Assembly: GCF_001269655.1 (NCBI RefSeq) | Contig: NZ_LHVE01000013.1 | Coordinates: 273,666-337,665 of the forward strand | DNA: 64,000 bases | Source: Pseudomonas thivervalensis | GTDB taxonomy: Bacteria; Pseudomonadota; Gammaproteobacteria; Pseudomonadales; Pseudomonadaceae | Direction: 5' to 3' | Part shown: piece by piece, positions 42,638 through 51,144 of the stretch | Layout of the letters: each line of letters starts with the position of its first letter | Numbering within the stretch: the stretch's first letter is position 1 | Translations under genes and position numbers: made by a program | The notes under the pieces: model-generated | The model's database searches: none | Seen by the model: only the letters and a program-made list of their open reading frames with translations | Told to the model about the DNA's origin: nothing

Positions 42638-43927
42638 ATGCGCGCAGAGTTGAACCAAGGCCTGATCGACTTCCTCAAGGCCTCCCCTACCCCATTCCAT
42701 GCCACCGCCAGCCTGGCCAAGCGCCTGGAGGCGGCCGGCTACCAGCGTCTTGACGAACGCGAGACCTGGGCCACCGAGGCCAACGGTCGTTATTACGTCA
42801 CGCGCAACGACTCCTCGATCATCGCCTTCAAGCTCGGTCGCCACTCACCGTTGCACGACGGCATCCGCCTGGTCGGCGCCCACACCGACAGCCCCTGCCT
42901 GCGGGTCAAGCCGCAGCCGGAACTGCAACGCCACGGGTTCTGGCAACTGGGCGTGGAAGTCTACGGCGGCGCGCTGCTGGCGCCGTGGTTCGACCGCGAC
43001 CTGTCCCTGGCCGGGCGCGTGACCTTCCGCCGCGATGGCAAGGTCGAAAGCCAGTTGATCGATTTCAAGGCGCCGATCGCCACGATTCCGAACCTGGCCA
43101 TCCACCTCAACCGCGAAGCCAACCAGGGTTGGGCCATCAACCCGCAGAATGAACTGCCGCCGATCCTCGCCCAGTTCGCCGGTGACGAGCGCGTCGATTT
43201 CCGTGCTGTTCTCACCGATCAACTGGCCCGCGAACACGGCCTGAATGCCGACGTGGTGCTCGATTACGAGCTGAGTTTCTACGACACGCAAAGCGCCGCG
43301 GTCATCGGCCTGCATGGCGATTTCATTGCTGGCGCGCGCCTGGACAACCTGCTGTCGTGCTACGCCGGCCTGCAAGCCTTGCTCACCGCCGACACTGAAG
43401 AAACCTGCGTGCTGGTGTGCAACGACCACGAGGAGGTCGGCTCATGCTCGGCCTGTGGTGCCGACGGTCCGATGCTGGAACAAACCCTGCGTCGCCTGCT
43501 GCCCGAAGGTGAAGAATTCGTGCGCACCATTCAGAAATCCCTGCTGGTGTCGGCCGACAACGCCCACGGCGTGCATCCCAACTATGCCGACAAGCACGAC
43601 GCCAACCACGGCCCCAAACTCAACGCCGGGCCGGTGATCAAGGTCAACAGCAACCAGCGCTACGCCACCAACAGCGAAACCGCCGGGTTCTTCCGCCACC
43701 TGTGCATGGCCGAAGAAGTACCGGTGCAAAGCTTCGTGGTGCGCAGCGACATGGGTTGCGGCTCGACCATCGGCCCGATCACCGCCAGCCAGTTGGGCGT
43801 GCGCACCGTGGACATCGGCCTGCCGACCTTCGCGATGCATTCGATCCGCGAACTGTGCGGCAGCCATGACCTGGCGCATCTGGTGAAGGTGTTGAGCGCG
43901 TTCTACGCGTCTCGCGAATTGCCATAA
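42638..43927 (+). CDS. apeB: M18-family aspartyl aminopeptidase
   Basis: A 429-aa zinc aminopeptidase. Metal and catalytic regions are visible: VGAHTDSPCLRVKP, FIAGARLDNLLSCYAGL, VCNDHEEVGSCS and VSADNAHGVHPNY, with the C-terminal metal His in GLPTFAMHSIRELCG. It removes acidic N-terminal residues from cytosolic peptides. The start at 42638 follows TCTGGAGTG. It is flanked on both sides by nested type b/c REP elements. Confidence 0.93.
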   Translation: MRAELNQGLIDFLKASPTPFHATASLAKRLEAAGYQRLDERETWATEANGRYYVTRNDSSIIAFKLGRHSPLHDGIRLVGAHTDSPCLRVKPQPELQRHGFWQLGVEVYGGALLAPWFDRDLSLAGRVTFRRDGKVESQLIDFKAPIATIPNLAIHLNREANQGWAINPQNELPPILAQFAGDERVDFRAVLTDQLAREHGLNADVVLDYELSFYDTQSAAVIGLHGDFIAGARLDNLLSCYAGLQALLTADTEETCVLVCNDHEEVGSCSACGADGPMLEQTLRRLLPEGEEFVRTIQKSLLVSADNAHGVHPNYADKHDANHGPKLNAGPVIKVNSNQRYATNSETAGFFRHLCMAEEVPVQSFVVRSDMGCGSTIGPITASQLGVRTVDIGLPTFAMHSIRELCGSHDLAHLVKVLSAFYASRELP

Positions 43928-43930
43928 CCC

Positions 43931-44077
43931 CACTGGGCTGTAGGAGCTGTGTAGGAGCTGACGAGTGCAACGAGGCTGCGATCTTTCCCCAGACCCTTGA
44001 GTCTCAAGCGAAAGATCAAAAGATCGCAGGCTTCGCCAGCTCCTACAGAACCCAGCGGGAGCAAGCTCCCTCGCCAC
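43931..44077. repeat. Truncated nested REPIN (type c plus right type b arm)
   Basis: CTGGGCTGTAGGAGCTG at 43933-43949 retains only the inner end of a type b arm. The type c inverted repeat follows (with TGTAGGAGCTG duplicated at 43949) and ends at 44047. A full right type b arm (CCCAGCGGGAGCAAGCTCCC..) runs 44051-44077. The type c core is inverted relative to the copy at 42408. Confidence 0.8.
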
Positions 44078-44181
44078 AACTGCATCCGCCTCAAGACTGG
44101 CGGGGTGTGTTGACACACATCAACCCACCCCAGCCAAACCCCAACTAGACTGTCCTTATCCCCCTCGACAAGGCCGTCGTC

Positions 44182-44364
44182 ATGATCTCGATGTCTTCGT
44201 TCAACGCCATGCTGGTGCCCATCATCGCCGGCATGATCCTGCTGGCCATCGGTTTCAACTTCCGTGACAAGAACGTCGGCGTCTTTGCCATGTGGGTCGG
44301 CATGCTGCTGATCCTCGCCACAGTCATAATCAAGATTCTGAGCAAGCTCAACGAGTCGCTCTGA
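44182..44364 (+). CDS. Small two-helix membrane protein
   Basis: A 60-aa protein with two hydrophobic helices (about 8-23, AMLVPIIAGMILLAIGF, and 34-52, VFAMWVGMLLILATVII) joined by FRDKNVG. I recall near-identical small proteins in other Pseudomonas but no function. The start may be ATG 44182 or ATG 44191. It converges with the GntR gene. Confidence 0.65.
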   Translation: MISMSSFNAMLVPIIAGMILLAIGFNFRDKNVGVFAMWVGMLLILATVIIKILSKLNESL

Positions 44365-44386
44365 GCCTGCCTCAGGCCGTCGGCGA

Positions 44387-45118
44387 TTATTCCGGCACCG
44401 GTTGCTCCGGCACATCCACGCCGACATGGATCGCATCGTGTCGCCAGAACTCCAGGTCGCAATCGATCAGCCGTTGATGCTGGTCATAGTTGACCCGTGC
44501 GATGCGCAGTCCGGGGCTGCCCACCGAAACCTTCAACGCCGCTGCCGCTTCCGGCTGTAACGAGGTGGGCACGATTTCAAACTTCACCCGGCCGTAGTGC
44601 AGGTCGTAATGGCGGGCGTACAGTTCGGTCATGGACTGGTTGAGGTCGAACCCGAGGATGTCCGGAAAATACTGCGGGTTCAGGTAGTGCTCGACGTAGA
44701 GAACCAACCGCTCGTCGATACGCCGCACGCGGCAGATCTGGATCACGCTGGACAGCGCCGGCAGCTGCAGCCAGGCACACACGGCCGCCGAAGCCGGTTG
44801 CAGGCGCGCCGAGATCACTTGGGTAGATGGCACACGCCCCTGGGCCGCGACCATGGCGTGAAAATGACTGCGCTGCATCAGGTTATAGGCCAGGCGCGGG
44901 GGCGAAACGAACCAGCCCCGGCGCTCCTCCCGATAGATCTGTCCCTGGGCTTCGAGCTGCAACAATGCCTCGCGCACGGTGATCCGCGTGGTCCCGAACA
45001 ATTCACTGAGCTTGCGCTCGGCCGGCAACTTGCTGCCGGGCGCCAGCAACCCGTGGTCAAGCTGCTCTTGCAGGACCTGTCCGATGGCTGTCACCGCTTT
45101 GGTTGCATCGATGCGCAT
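44387..45118 (-). CDS. GntR/HutC-family regulator with UTRA domain
   Basis: A 243-aa protein. The N-terminal GntR wHTH (GSKLPAERKLSELFGTTRITVREALLQLEAQGQIYREERRG, about 28-68) is followed by a UTRA ligand domain with typical YVEHYLNPQYFP and RIARVNYD. It is divergent from the transporter cluster, and TAGACCA-type sites in the gap resemble HutC-subfamily operators. Similar regulators control phosphonate and related uptake genes. The ATG at 45118 is used rather than the TTG codon before it. Confidence 0.85.
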   Translation of the reverse strand: MRIDATKAVTAIGQVLQEQLDHGLLAPGSKLPAERKLSELFGTTRITVREALLQLEAQGQIYREERRGWFVSPPRLAYNLMQRSHFHAMVAAQGRVPSTQVISARLQPASAAVCAWLQLPALSSVIQICRVRRIDERLVLYVEHYLNPQYFPDILGFDLNQSMTELYARHYDLHYGRVKFEIVPTSLQPEAAAALKVSVGSPGLRIARVNYDQHQRLIDCDLEFWRHDAIHVGVDVPEQPVPE

Positions 45119-45467
45119 CAACGTTACCTATCTGGACTAGACCAGCACTGTTTCGGGGCAGGATCGACGCCCCGTCGATCCGCTTCTGGGTCCAGCAAGC
45201 CTAGGCACTGCACATGACTGGCAGATGACAGAGCCGCCGAACGGTCATTTTGCAAGCGTGCAAATTAACGGCCAAGTCCTTGCAGATCAGCTGTTTAACC
45301 ATGGTCTACGCTTAATTCGCAGCCAACCTCCACGAGCCTGGCATTTCCCGGCGCCTGCGGCACCGACATCAAAATGTCACAGGGCTCGCCTACATTGGCT
45401 CAGGTATTGCTGACCTAGACCAACACAACCGCAATCGCAGCGTTGAAAACGCCCATAGGAGCTTCGG
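45119..45467. promoter_or_regulatory. Divergent promoter region with GntR/HutC-type sites
   Basis: These 349 bases hold no gene. TGGACTAGACCA (45133-45144) and TGACCTAGACCA (45411-45422) share CTAGACCA and approximate the palindrome TGGTCTAGACCA; a half-site TGGTCTA is at 45302-45308. One full site is next to the gntR start and one is 45 bases before the binding-protein start, so the regulator could control both directions. Confidence 0.6.
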
Positions 45468-46535
45468 ATGAAACAGCTTTTCCTGGCATCACTGTTAGGC
45501 TCGACCATTGCCATGTGCACCGCCGCCATGGCCGCTGACACCGATCTGAAAACGTTGGAAGCCGCTGCGAAAGCGGAAGGCGCCGTCAACAGCGTCGGCA
45601 TGCCCGATGATTGGGCAAACTGGAAAGGCACCTGGGACGACCTGGCCAAGCTCTACGGCCTGAAACACATCGACACCGACATGAGCTCGGCCCAGGAAAT
45701 CGCCAAGTTCGCCGCCGAAAAAGACAACGCCAGCGCCGACATCGGCGACGTCGGCGCGGCGTTCGGCCCGATCGCAGTCAAGCAGGGCGTAGTCCAGCCC
45801 TACAAGCCAAGCACCTGGGAACAAGTACCGGCCTGGGCCAAGGACAAGGACGGCAACTGGGCATTGGCCTACACCGGCACCATCGCCTTCATCGTCAACA
45901 AGAAGCTGCTGCACGGCTCCGAAGTGCCGACCAAATGGGCCGACCTGAAGACCGGCAAGTACAAAGTCTCCATCGGTGACGTGAGCACCGCCGCCCAGGC
46001 CGCCAACGGCGTGCTGGCCGCGGCCCTGGCAAACGGCGGCGACGAGAAGAACGTTCAACCGGCGCTGTTGATGTTCGCCGAGATCGCCAAGCAAGGGCGC
46101 CTGTCCATGGCCAACCCGACCATCGCCACGATGGAAAAAGGTGAAGTCGAAGTGGGTGTGGTCTGGGACTTCAACGGCCTGAGCTACAAGGCCAAGATGG
46201 CCAACCCGGATGACTACGTCGTGCTGATTCCGTCCGACGGCTCGGTCATCTCAGGCTACACCACCATCATCAACAAATACGCCAAGCACCCGAACGCCGC
46301 CAAGCTGGCCCGTGAGTACATCTTCAGCGACGCCGGCCAGATCAACCTGGCCAAGGGCAACGCCCGTCCGATCCGCGCCGAACACCTGAAACTGCCGGAA
46401 GAGGTCCAGGCCAAGCTGCTGCCGAACGAGCAGTACAAAGGCGTGACCCCGATCAAGGATGCGGATGCGTGGGAGAAGACTTCCAAGGCGCTGCCACAGA
46501 AGTGGCAGGAAGAAGTGATCATCAACATGCAATAA
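45468..46535 (+). CDS. ABC transporter periplasmic substrate-binding protein
   Basis: A 355-aa protein with a signal peptide (MKQLFLASLLGSTIAMCTAAMA, cut before ADTDLK). The fold is the class that binds iron, polyamine or phosphonate-like ligands (EGAVNSVGMPDDWANW, ADIGDVGAAFGPIAV, NPDDYVVLIPSDGSV). It delivers the ligand to the two permeases downstream. The ligand is not readable; the adjoining phosphodiesterase and HAD phosphatase suggest a phosphorylated or phosphonate compound. Confidence 0.85.
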   Translation: MKQLFLASLLGSTIAMCTAAMAADTDLKTLEAAAKAEGAVNSVGMPDDWANWKGTWDDLAKLYGLKHIDTDMSSAQEIAKFAAEKDNASADIGDVGAAFGPIAVKQGVVQPYKPSTWEQVPAWAKDKDGNWALAYTGTIAFIVNKKLLHGSEVPTKWADLKTGKYKVSIGDVSTAAQAANGVLAAALANGGDEKNVQPALLMFAEIAKQGRLSMANPTIATMEKGEVEVGVVWDFNGLSYKAKMANPDDYVVLIPSDGSVISGYTTIINKYAKHPNAAKLAREYIFSDAGQINLAKGNARPIRAEHLKLPEEVQAKLLPNEQYKGVTPIKDADAWEKTSKALPQKWQEEVIINMQ

Positions 46536-46573
46536 AGCGGTAATACCCACTCGGATTTCTGGAGAAGATCCAA

Positions 46574-46664
46574 CTGTGGGAGCGAGCCTGCTCGCGATAG
46601 GGGCATGTCAGTCAACATCATTGTTGAAGGTCAGCCGCCATCGCGAGCAGGCTCGCTCCCACAG
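46574..46664. repeat. REPIN, type a, inside operon
   Basis: CTGTGGGAGCGAGCCTGCTC (from 46574) and CATCGCGAGCAGGCTCGCTC (from 46639) form an inverted pair between the binding-protein gene and the phosphodiesterase gene of the same operon. Confidence 0.9.
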
Positions 46665-46718
46665 TGAAGCCAGGTGAATTCAAAACCTCATTGATACCTG
46701 CTGGGAGTCCCGGTACCC

Positions 46719-47525
46719 ATGAAGCACAACGTCATCCTGGTGGTGCTCGACGGCCTCAACTACGAGGTCGCCCGGCATGCCATGGGGCATTTGCAGGCTT
46801 ATGTCGGCGCAGGACGCGCGGCCCTCTACAAACTGGAATGTGAGTTGCCCGCCCTGTCCCGCCCGCTCTACGAATGCATCCTCACCGGCGCCGTGCCCAT
46901 CGACAGCGGGATCGTGCACAACAACGTCACGCGCCTGTCCAACCAGCGCAGCATTTTCCACTACGCCACCCAGGCCGGCCTGAGCACGGCGGCTGCGGCG
47001 TATCACTGGGTCAGCGAGCTCTACAACGTTTCACCCTTCGTTGCCGGTCGCGACCGCCACACCGACAACCCCGACCTGCCGATTCAATACGGGCATTTCT
47101 ATTGGAATGACCACTACCCCGACTCCCATCTGTTCGCCGACGCCGAACACCTGCGCCAGCGCTACCTGCCGAACTTCCTGCTGGTGCATCCGATGAACAT
47201 CGACGACGCCGGCCACAAGCACGGCCTCGACACCCCGCAATACCGCAACAGTGCGCGCTCGGCCGACATCAACCTGGCGGTCTACCTGCAAGCCTGGCTC
47301 GACGCCGGTTACCAGGTGCTGGTGACCTCCGACCATGGCATGAACAACGACCGTTCCCACAACGGTTTGCTGGCCGAAGAACGGGAAGTGCCGCTGTTCG
47401 TGCTGGGTGACAGCTTCAGTTTCGATCCCGCTGCCGCGCCCAAGCAGACCGAACTGTGCGGCACCATTTGCCAGTTGCTCGGCGTCGACCACGACAAACC
47501 TTATTGCCAGGAGCTACTCAAGTGA
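46719..47525 (+). CDS. Alkaline-phosphatase-superfamily phosphodiesterase
   Basis: A 268-aa protein of the nucleotide pyrophosphatase/phosphodiesterase type. Metal-binding stretches are visible: VILVVLDGLNYEVA, the DDAGHKHGLD element and TSDHGMNNDRSHNG. The nucleophile is probably the Ser/Thr in ALSRPLYECILTG. It has no signal peptide, so it should act in the cytoplasm on the imported compound. Its stop overlaps the GTG of the first permease. Confidence 0.82.
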   Translation: MKHNVILVVLDGLNYEVARHAMGHLQAYVGAGRAALYKLECELPALSRPLYECILTGAVPIDSGIVHNNVTRLSNQRSIFHYATQAGLSTAAAAYHWVSELYNVSPFVAGRDRHTDNPDLPIQYGHFYWNDHYPDSHLFADAEHLRQRYLPNFLLVHPMNIDDAGHKHGLDTPQYRNSARSADINLAVYLQAWLDAGYQVLVTSDHGMNNDRSHNGLLAEEREVPLFVLGDSFSFDPAAAPKQTELCGTICQLLGVDHDKPYCQELLK

Positions 47526-48367
47526 ACGCCATGACGCGCGGCAAATGGCTGGCAGCGTTGTGCCTGGTGCCCTTCGCGATTTTCTTCATCGTGTTCCAGA
47601 TCGCCCCGCTGCTCTGGGTGATGATCAACAGCCTGGGATCGGAAGAATTCGGCTGGGGCCTGGCCAACTTCAGCAAGATCTTCAGTTCGAAGTTTTATCG
47701 CCAGGCGATCCAGCACAGCCTGGAGATCAGCTTCTGGTCCAGTGTGTTCGGCATCGTCATTGCCGTGCTCGGCAGCTACTCCCTGCGCCGGGTGGATTCG
47801 CGGCTGCGCAACTTCGTCAATGCGTTCGCCAACATGACCAGCAACTTCGCCGGTGTGCCCCTGGCCTTTGCCTTCATCATTTTGCTGGGGTTCAACGGCA
47901 GCATCACGCTCATGCTCAAGCAGGCGGGGATCATCGAGGATTTCAACCTCTACTCGAAAACCGGCCTGATCATTCTCTACACCTACTTCCAGATTCCCCT
48001 GGGCGTGCTGCTGCTCTATCCAGCCTTCGACGCCCTGCGCGAAGATTGGCGCGAATCCGCCGAGTTGCTCGGCGCCAACGGCTGGCAGTTCTGGCGGCAC
48101 ATCGGCTTGCCGGTACTGACCCCGGCGCTGCTGGGCACCTTCGTGATCCTGCTGGCCAACGCCCTTGGCGCCTACGCCACGGTCTACGCGTTGACCACCG
48201 GCAACTTCAACGTGCTGCCGATCCGCATCGCCGCCATGGTCTCCGGTGACATTTCCCTCGACCCGAACCTGGCCAGTGCCCTGGCCGTAGTGCTGGTGGC
48301 GTTGATGACCGTGGTGACCGTCGTCCATCAGTTGCTGCTCAAGAGGAGCTACCATGTCTCGCGCTGA
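47522..48367 (+). CDS. ABC transporter permease (first)
   Basis: A 281-aa binding-protein-dependent permease with six hydrophobic segments and the EAA loop in LREDWRESAELLGANGWQFW. The start is GTG 47522 (overlapping the phosphodiesterase stop), or possibly ATG 47531. It pairs with the second permease to form the membrane channel. Confidence 0.9.
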   Translation: MNAMTRGKWLAALCLVPFAIFFIVFQIAPLLWVMINSLGSEEFGWGLANFSKIFSSKFYRQAIQHSLEISFWSSVFGIVIAVLGSYSLRRVDSRLRNFVNAFANMTSNFAGVPLAFAFIILLGFNGSITLMLKQAGIIEDFNLYSKTGLIILYTYFQIPLGVLLLYPAFDALREDWRESAELLGANGWQFWRHIGLPVLTPALLGTFVILLANALGAYATVYALTTGNFNVLPIRIAAMVSGDISLDPNLASALAVVLVALMTVVTVVHQLLLKRSYHVSR

Positions 48368-49154
48368 ACCGGGCTCCGTCGGGCTCTATCATCGGGTGGT
48401 GGTGTACCTGCTGTTCGCCATCCTCTTGCTGCCCCTGGCCGGCACACTCGTCTACTCCATTGCCAGCAGTTGGTCGGCCACCGTGCTGCCCAGCGGCTTC
48501 ACCTTAAAATGGTATGTGCAGCTATGGAGCGACCCGCGTTTTCTCCACGCCTTCGGTCAATCGCTGCTGGTCTGCGTCGGTGCGCTGGTGCTCTCGGTGG
48601 TGTTGATCCTGCCGTTGCTGTTCGTGGTGCATTACCACTTTCCCAAGCTCGACGCGCTGATGAACATCCTCATCCTGCTGCCCTTCGCGGTGCCGCCGGT
48701 GGTGTCGTCGGTGGGGCTGTTGCAACTCTACGGCTCCGGGCCGCTGGCGATGGTCGGTACGCCGTGGATCCTGATCGGTTGCTACTTCACCGTCGCCCTG
48801 CCGTTCATGTACCGGGCGATCACCAACAACCTGCAAGCGATCAACCTGCGCGACCTGATGGACGCCGCCCAACTGCTCGGCGCCAGCACCTTCCAGGCCG
48901 CATTCCTGGTGGTGCTGCCGAACCTGCGCAAGGGCCTGATGGTGGCGCTGCTGCTGTCCTTCTCGTTCCTGTTCGGCGAATTCGTGTTCGCCAACATCCT
49001 CGTCGGCACCCGCTATGAAACCCTGCAGGTGTATCTGAACAACATGCGCAACAGCAGCGGCCATTTCACCAGTGCACTGGTGATTTCCTACTTCTTCTTC
49101 GTACTGGTCCTGACCTGGGCGGCCAACATCTTGAGCAAGGACAAAAGCCAATGA
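48354..49154 (+). CDS. ABC transporter permease (second)
   Basis: A 266-aa membrane protein with six hydrophobic segments and EAA-type loop LRDLMDAAQLLGASTFQAAF. It overlaps the first permease by 14 bases and the ATPase by four. The closest resemblance by eye is to spermidine/putrescine, iron and 2-aminoethylphosphonate permeases. Confidence 0.9.
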   Translation: MSRAEPGSVGLYHRVVVYLLFAILLLPLAGTLVYSIASSWSATVLPSGFTLKWYVQLWSDPRFLHAFGQSLLVCVGALVLSVVLILPLLFVVHYHFPKLDALMNILILLPFAVPPVVSSVGLLQLYGSGPLAMVGTPWILIGCYFTVALPFMYRAITNNLQAINLRDLMDAAQLLGASTFQAAFLVVLPNLRKGLMVALLLSFSFLFGEFVFANILVGTRYETLQVYLNNMRNSSGHFTSALVISYFFFVLVLTWAANILSKDKSQ

Positions 49155-50140
49155 GCTACGTCAGCGTCCAACACCTGCAAAAAAGCTACGCCGGCACACC
49201 GGTGTTCAGCGACATCAACTGCGAGATCGGCAAGGGCGAATTCGTCACCCTGCTCGGCCCCTCCGGTTGCGGCAAATCCACGCTGTTGCGCTGCATTGCC
49301 GGCCTGACTGCGGTGGATGCCGGCCAGATCATCCTCGACGGGCAAGACATCGTCCCGTTGAGCCCGCAGAAACGTGGCATCGGCATGGTCTTCCAGAGCT
49401 ACGCCTTGTTCCCCAACATGACCGTGGAGCAAAACGTCGCCTTCGGCCTGCGCATGCAGAAGGTCGATGCCGGGGACAGCCGCCAGCGCGTGCTGGAGAT
49501 CCTGCGCCTGGTGGAGCTGCATGAATTTGCCGCGCGCTATCCCCATCAACTCTCCGGCGGCCAATGCCAGCGCGTCGCCCTGGCCCGCTCCCTGGTCACG
49601 CGGCCGCGGCTGTTGCTGCTGGACGAGCCGCTATCAGCCCTGGATGCGCGGATTCGCAAGCACTTGCGCGAACAGATCCGACAGATCCAGCGTGAGTTGG
49701 GCCTGACCACGATCTTTGTCACACACGACCAGGAAGAAGCCCTGACCATGTCTGATCGGATTTTCCTGATGAACCAGGGAAAGATCGTACAAAGCGGCGA
49801 CGCCGAAACCCTTTACACTGCGCCCGTCGATGTTTTTGCCGCCGGTTTCATCGGCAACTACAACCTGCTGGACGCCGACAGCGCGAGCAAACTGCTGCAG
49901 CGGCCGGTGAGCGGTCGCATCGCCATCCGCCCGGAAGCCATCGAGCTGAGCCGCAGCGGCGAGGCCGATGCGCTGATCCGCAGCCACAGCCTGTTGGGCA
50001 ACGTGATCCGCTACCGGGTCGAGGCCCGCGGTGTGGAACTGGTGGTGGATGTGCTCAACCGCTCGGCTGCCGACCTGCATCCTGACGGTGCACGGCTGGC
50101 ACTTTCCATCGATCCGTCGGCCCTGTGTGAGGTAGCCTGA
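49151..50140 (+). CDS. ABC transporter ATP-binding protein
   Basis: A 329-aa protein with Walker A GPSGCGKST, Q-loop VFQSYALFPNM, signature LSGGQCQRVALARSL, Walker B LLLLDEPLSALD and the switch His in TIFVTHDQEEALT. A C-terminal TOBE-type domain (about 240-329, GRIAIRPEAIEL) is as in Pot/Fbp/Phn transporters. It energises the two permeases. Confidence 0.93.
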   Translation: MSYVSVQHLQKSYAGTPVFSDINCEIGKGEFVTLLGPSGCGKSTLLRCIAGLTAVDAGQIILDGQDIVPLSPQKRGIGMVFQSYALFPNMTVEQNVAFGLRMQKVDAGDSRQRVLEILRLVELHEFAARYPHQLSGGQCQRVALARSLVTRPRLLLLDEPLSALDARIRKHLREQIRQIQRELGLTTIFVTHDQEEALTMSDRIFLMNQGKIVQSGDAETLYTAPVDVFAAGFIGNYNLLDADSASKLLQRPVSGRIAIRPEAIELSRSGEADALIRSHSLLGNVIRYRVEARGVELVVDVLNRSAADLHPDGARLALSIDPSALCEVA

Positions 50141-50186
50141 CGGCCTTGTTGATTTTGAAGCTGATCTTGAGAAGGAAAACGTGCTG

Positions 50187-50840
50187 ATGGCCCTGGCAAT
50201 CTTTGATCTGGACGAAACCCTGATCCACGGCGACTGCGCCACCCTCTGGAGTGAACAGATGGGTCGCCTGGGCTGGGTCGATCCCGAGTCGTTCATGCGG
50301 CGCAACAACGAGCTGATGGATGCCTACAGCCACGGCAAGTTGCGCATGGAAGCGTACATGGACTTCAGCCTGGAGCCGATGATCGGCCGCACGCCCGAGG
50401 AGATCGAGCATCTGGTGGCGCCGTGGGTGGAAGACTTCATCGAGCCGATTATCTTCAGCGACGCCACCAAGGCCATCGCCGAACACCGCAAGGCCGGTGA
50501 CCGGATCCTGGTGATCTCGGCTTCGGGCACGCATCTGGTCAAACCGATTGCAGAGCGCCTGGGCATCGATGAGATCCTGGCGATCGAACTGGAGCTGACG
50601 CATGGGGTGTACAGCGGCAAGACCGTGGGCACCCTGACTTACCGCGAAGGCAAGATCACGCGGTTGCTGGACTGGCTGGATGCCGAGGAAGAGAACCTTG
50701 AAGGCGCGAGTTTCTATTCCGATTCACGTAATGACCTGCCGCTGTTACAGCGGGTGGACTTCCCCCACGTGGTCAACCCGGACCCGGTGCTGAAGGCCCA
50801 CGCCGAATCGGTCGGGTGGCCGATCCATACCTGGAAATAA
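50187..50840 (+). CDS. HAD-superfamily hydrolase, subfamily IB
   Basis: A 217-aa protein with HAD motif I FDLDETLIHGD, motif II VISASGTH, and motif IV YSDSRNDLPLL. Subfamily IB members dephosphorylate small molecules such as phosphoserine. It lies 46 bases after the ABC ATPase on the same strand, so it probably processes the imported ligand. The start could also be GTG 50181. Its last 95 bases recur as a degenerate copy at 52925-53020. Confidence 0.86.
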   Translation: MALAIFDLDETLIHGDCATLWSEQMGRLGWVDPESFMRRNNELMDAYSHGKLRMEAYMDFSLEPMIGRTPEEIEHLVAPWVEDFIEPIIFSDATKAIAEHRKAGDRILVISASGTHLVKPIAERLGIDEILAIELELTHGVYSGKTVGTLTYREGKITRLLDWLDAEEENLEGASFYSDSRNDLPLLQRVDFPHVVNPDPVLKAHAESVGWPIHTWK

Positions 50841-51144
50841 GCCCCCCTTTGGAGCGAGCAGGCTCGCTCCCACAGGTTCAGTGCAGCTCCCGAGTTCGGG
50901 ATGTGTTCTGGACCTCTCGATGTATCTCGTTCAAATCCCGCGATACACCTGCCTTGCATCAGGGCCTGCAATCCGTTCAGGCGCAGATGCATGGTCAGGG
51001 AAAAAATGTTGAAGCCCCCTCAGCCAGAAGTGCACTTGGACCTGTCATTGTTGACAGTAGACATAGCGCCTCATTCACAGGCTAATGCTTCAACTAGCAC
51101 GCAGTGGCCTGAAACCGAGTCAGGTATCACAGGGGATTGCAAAG
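50841..51144. other. Intergenic region with single REP
   Basis: A single type a REP half (GCGAGCAGGCTCGCTCCCAC, about 50855-50874) lies near the HAD stop. The rest is of lower GC than the flanks and holds no evident gene; the ribosome site AGGGGA for the next gene is at its end. Confidence 0.5.
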
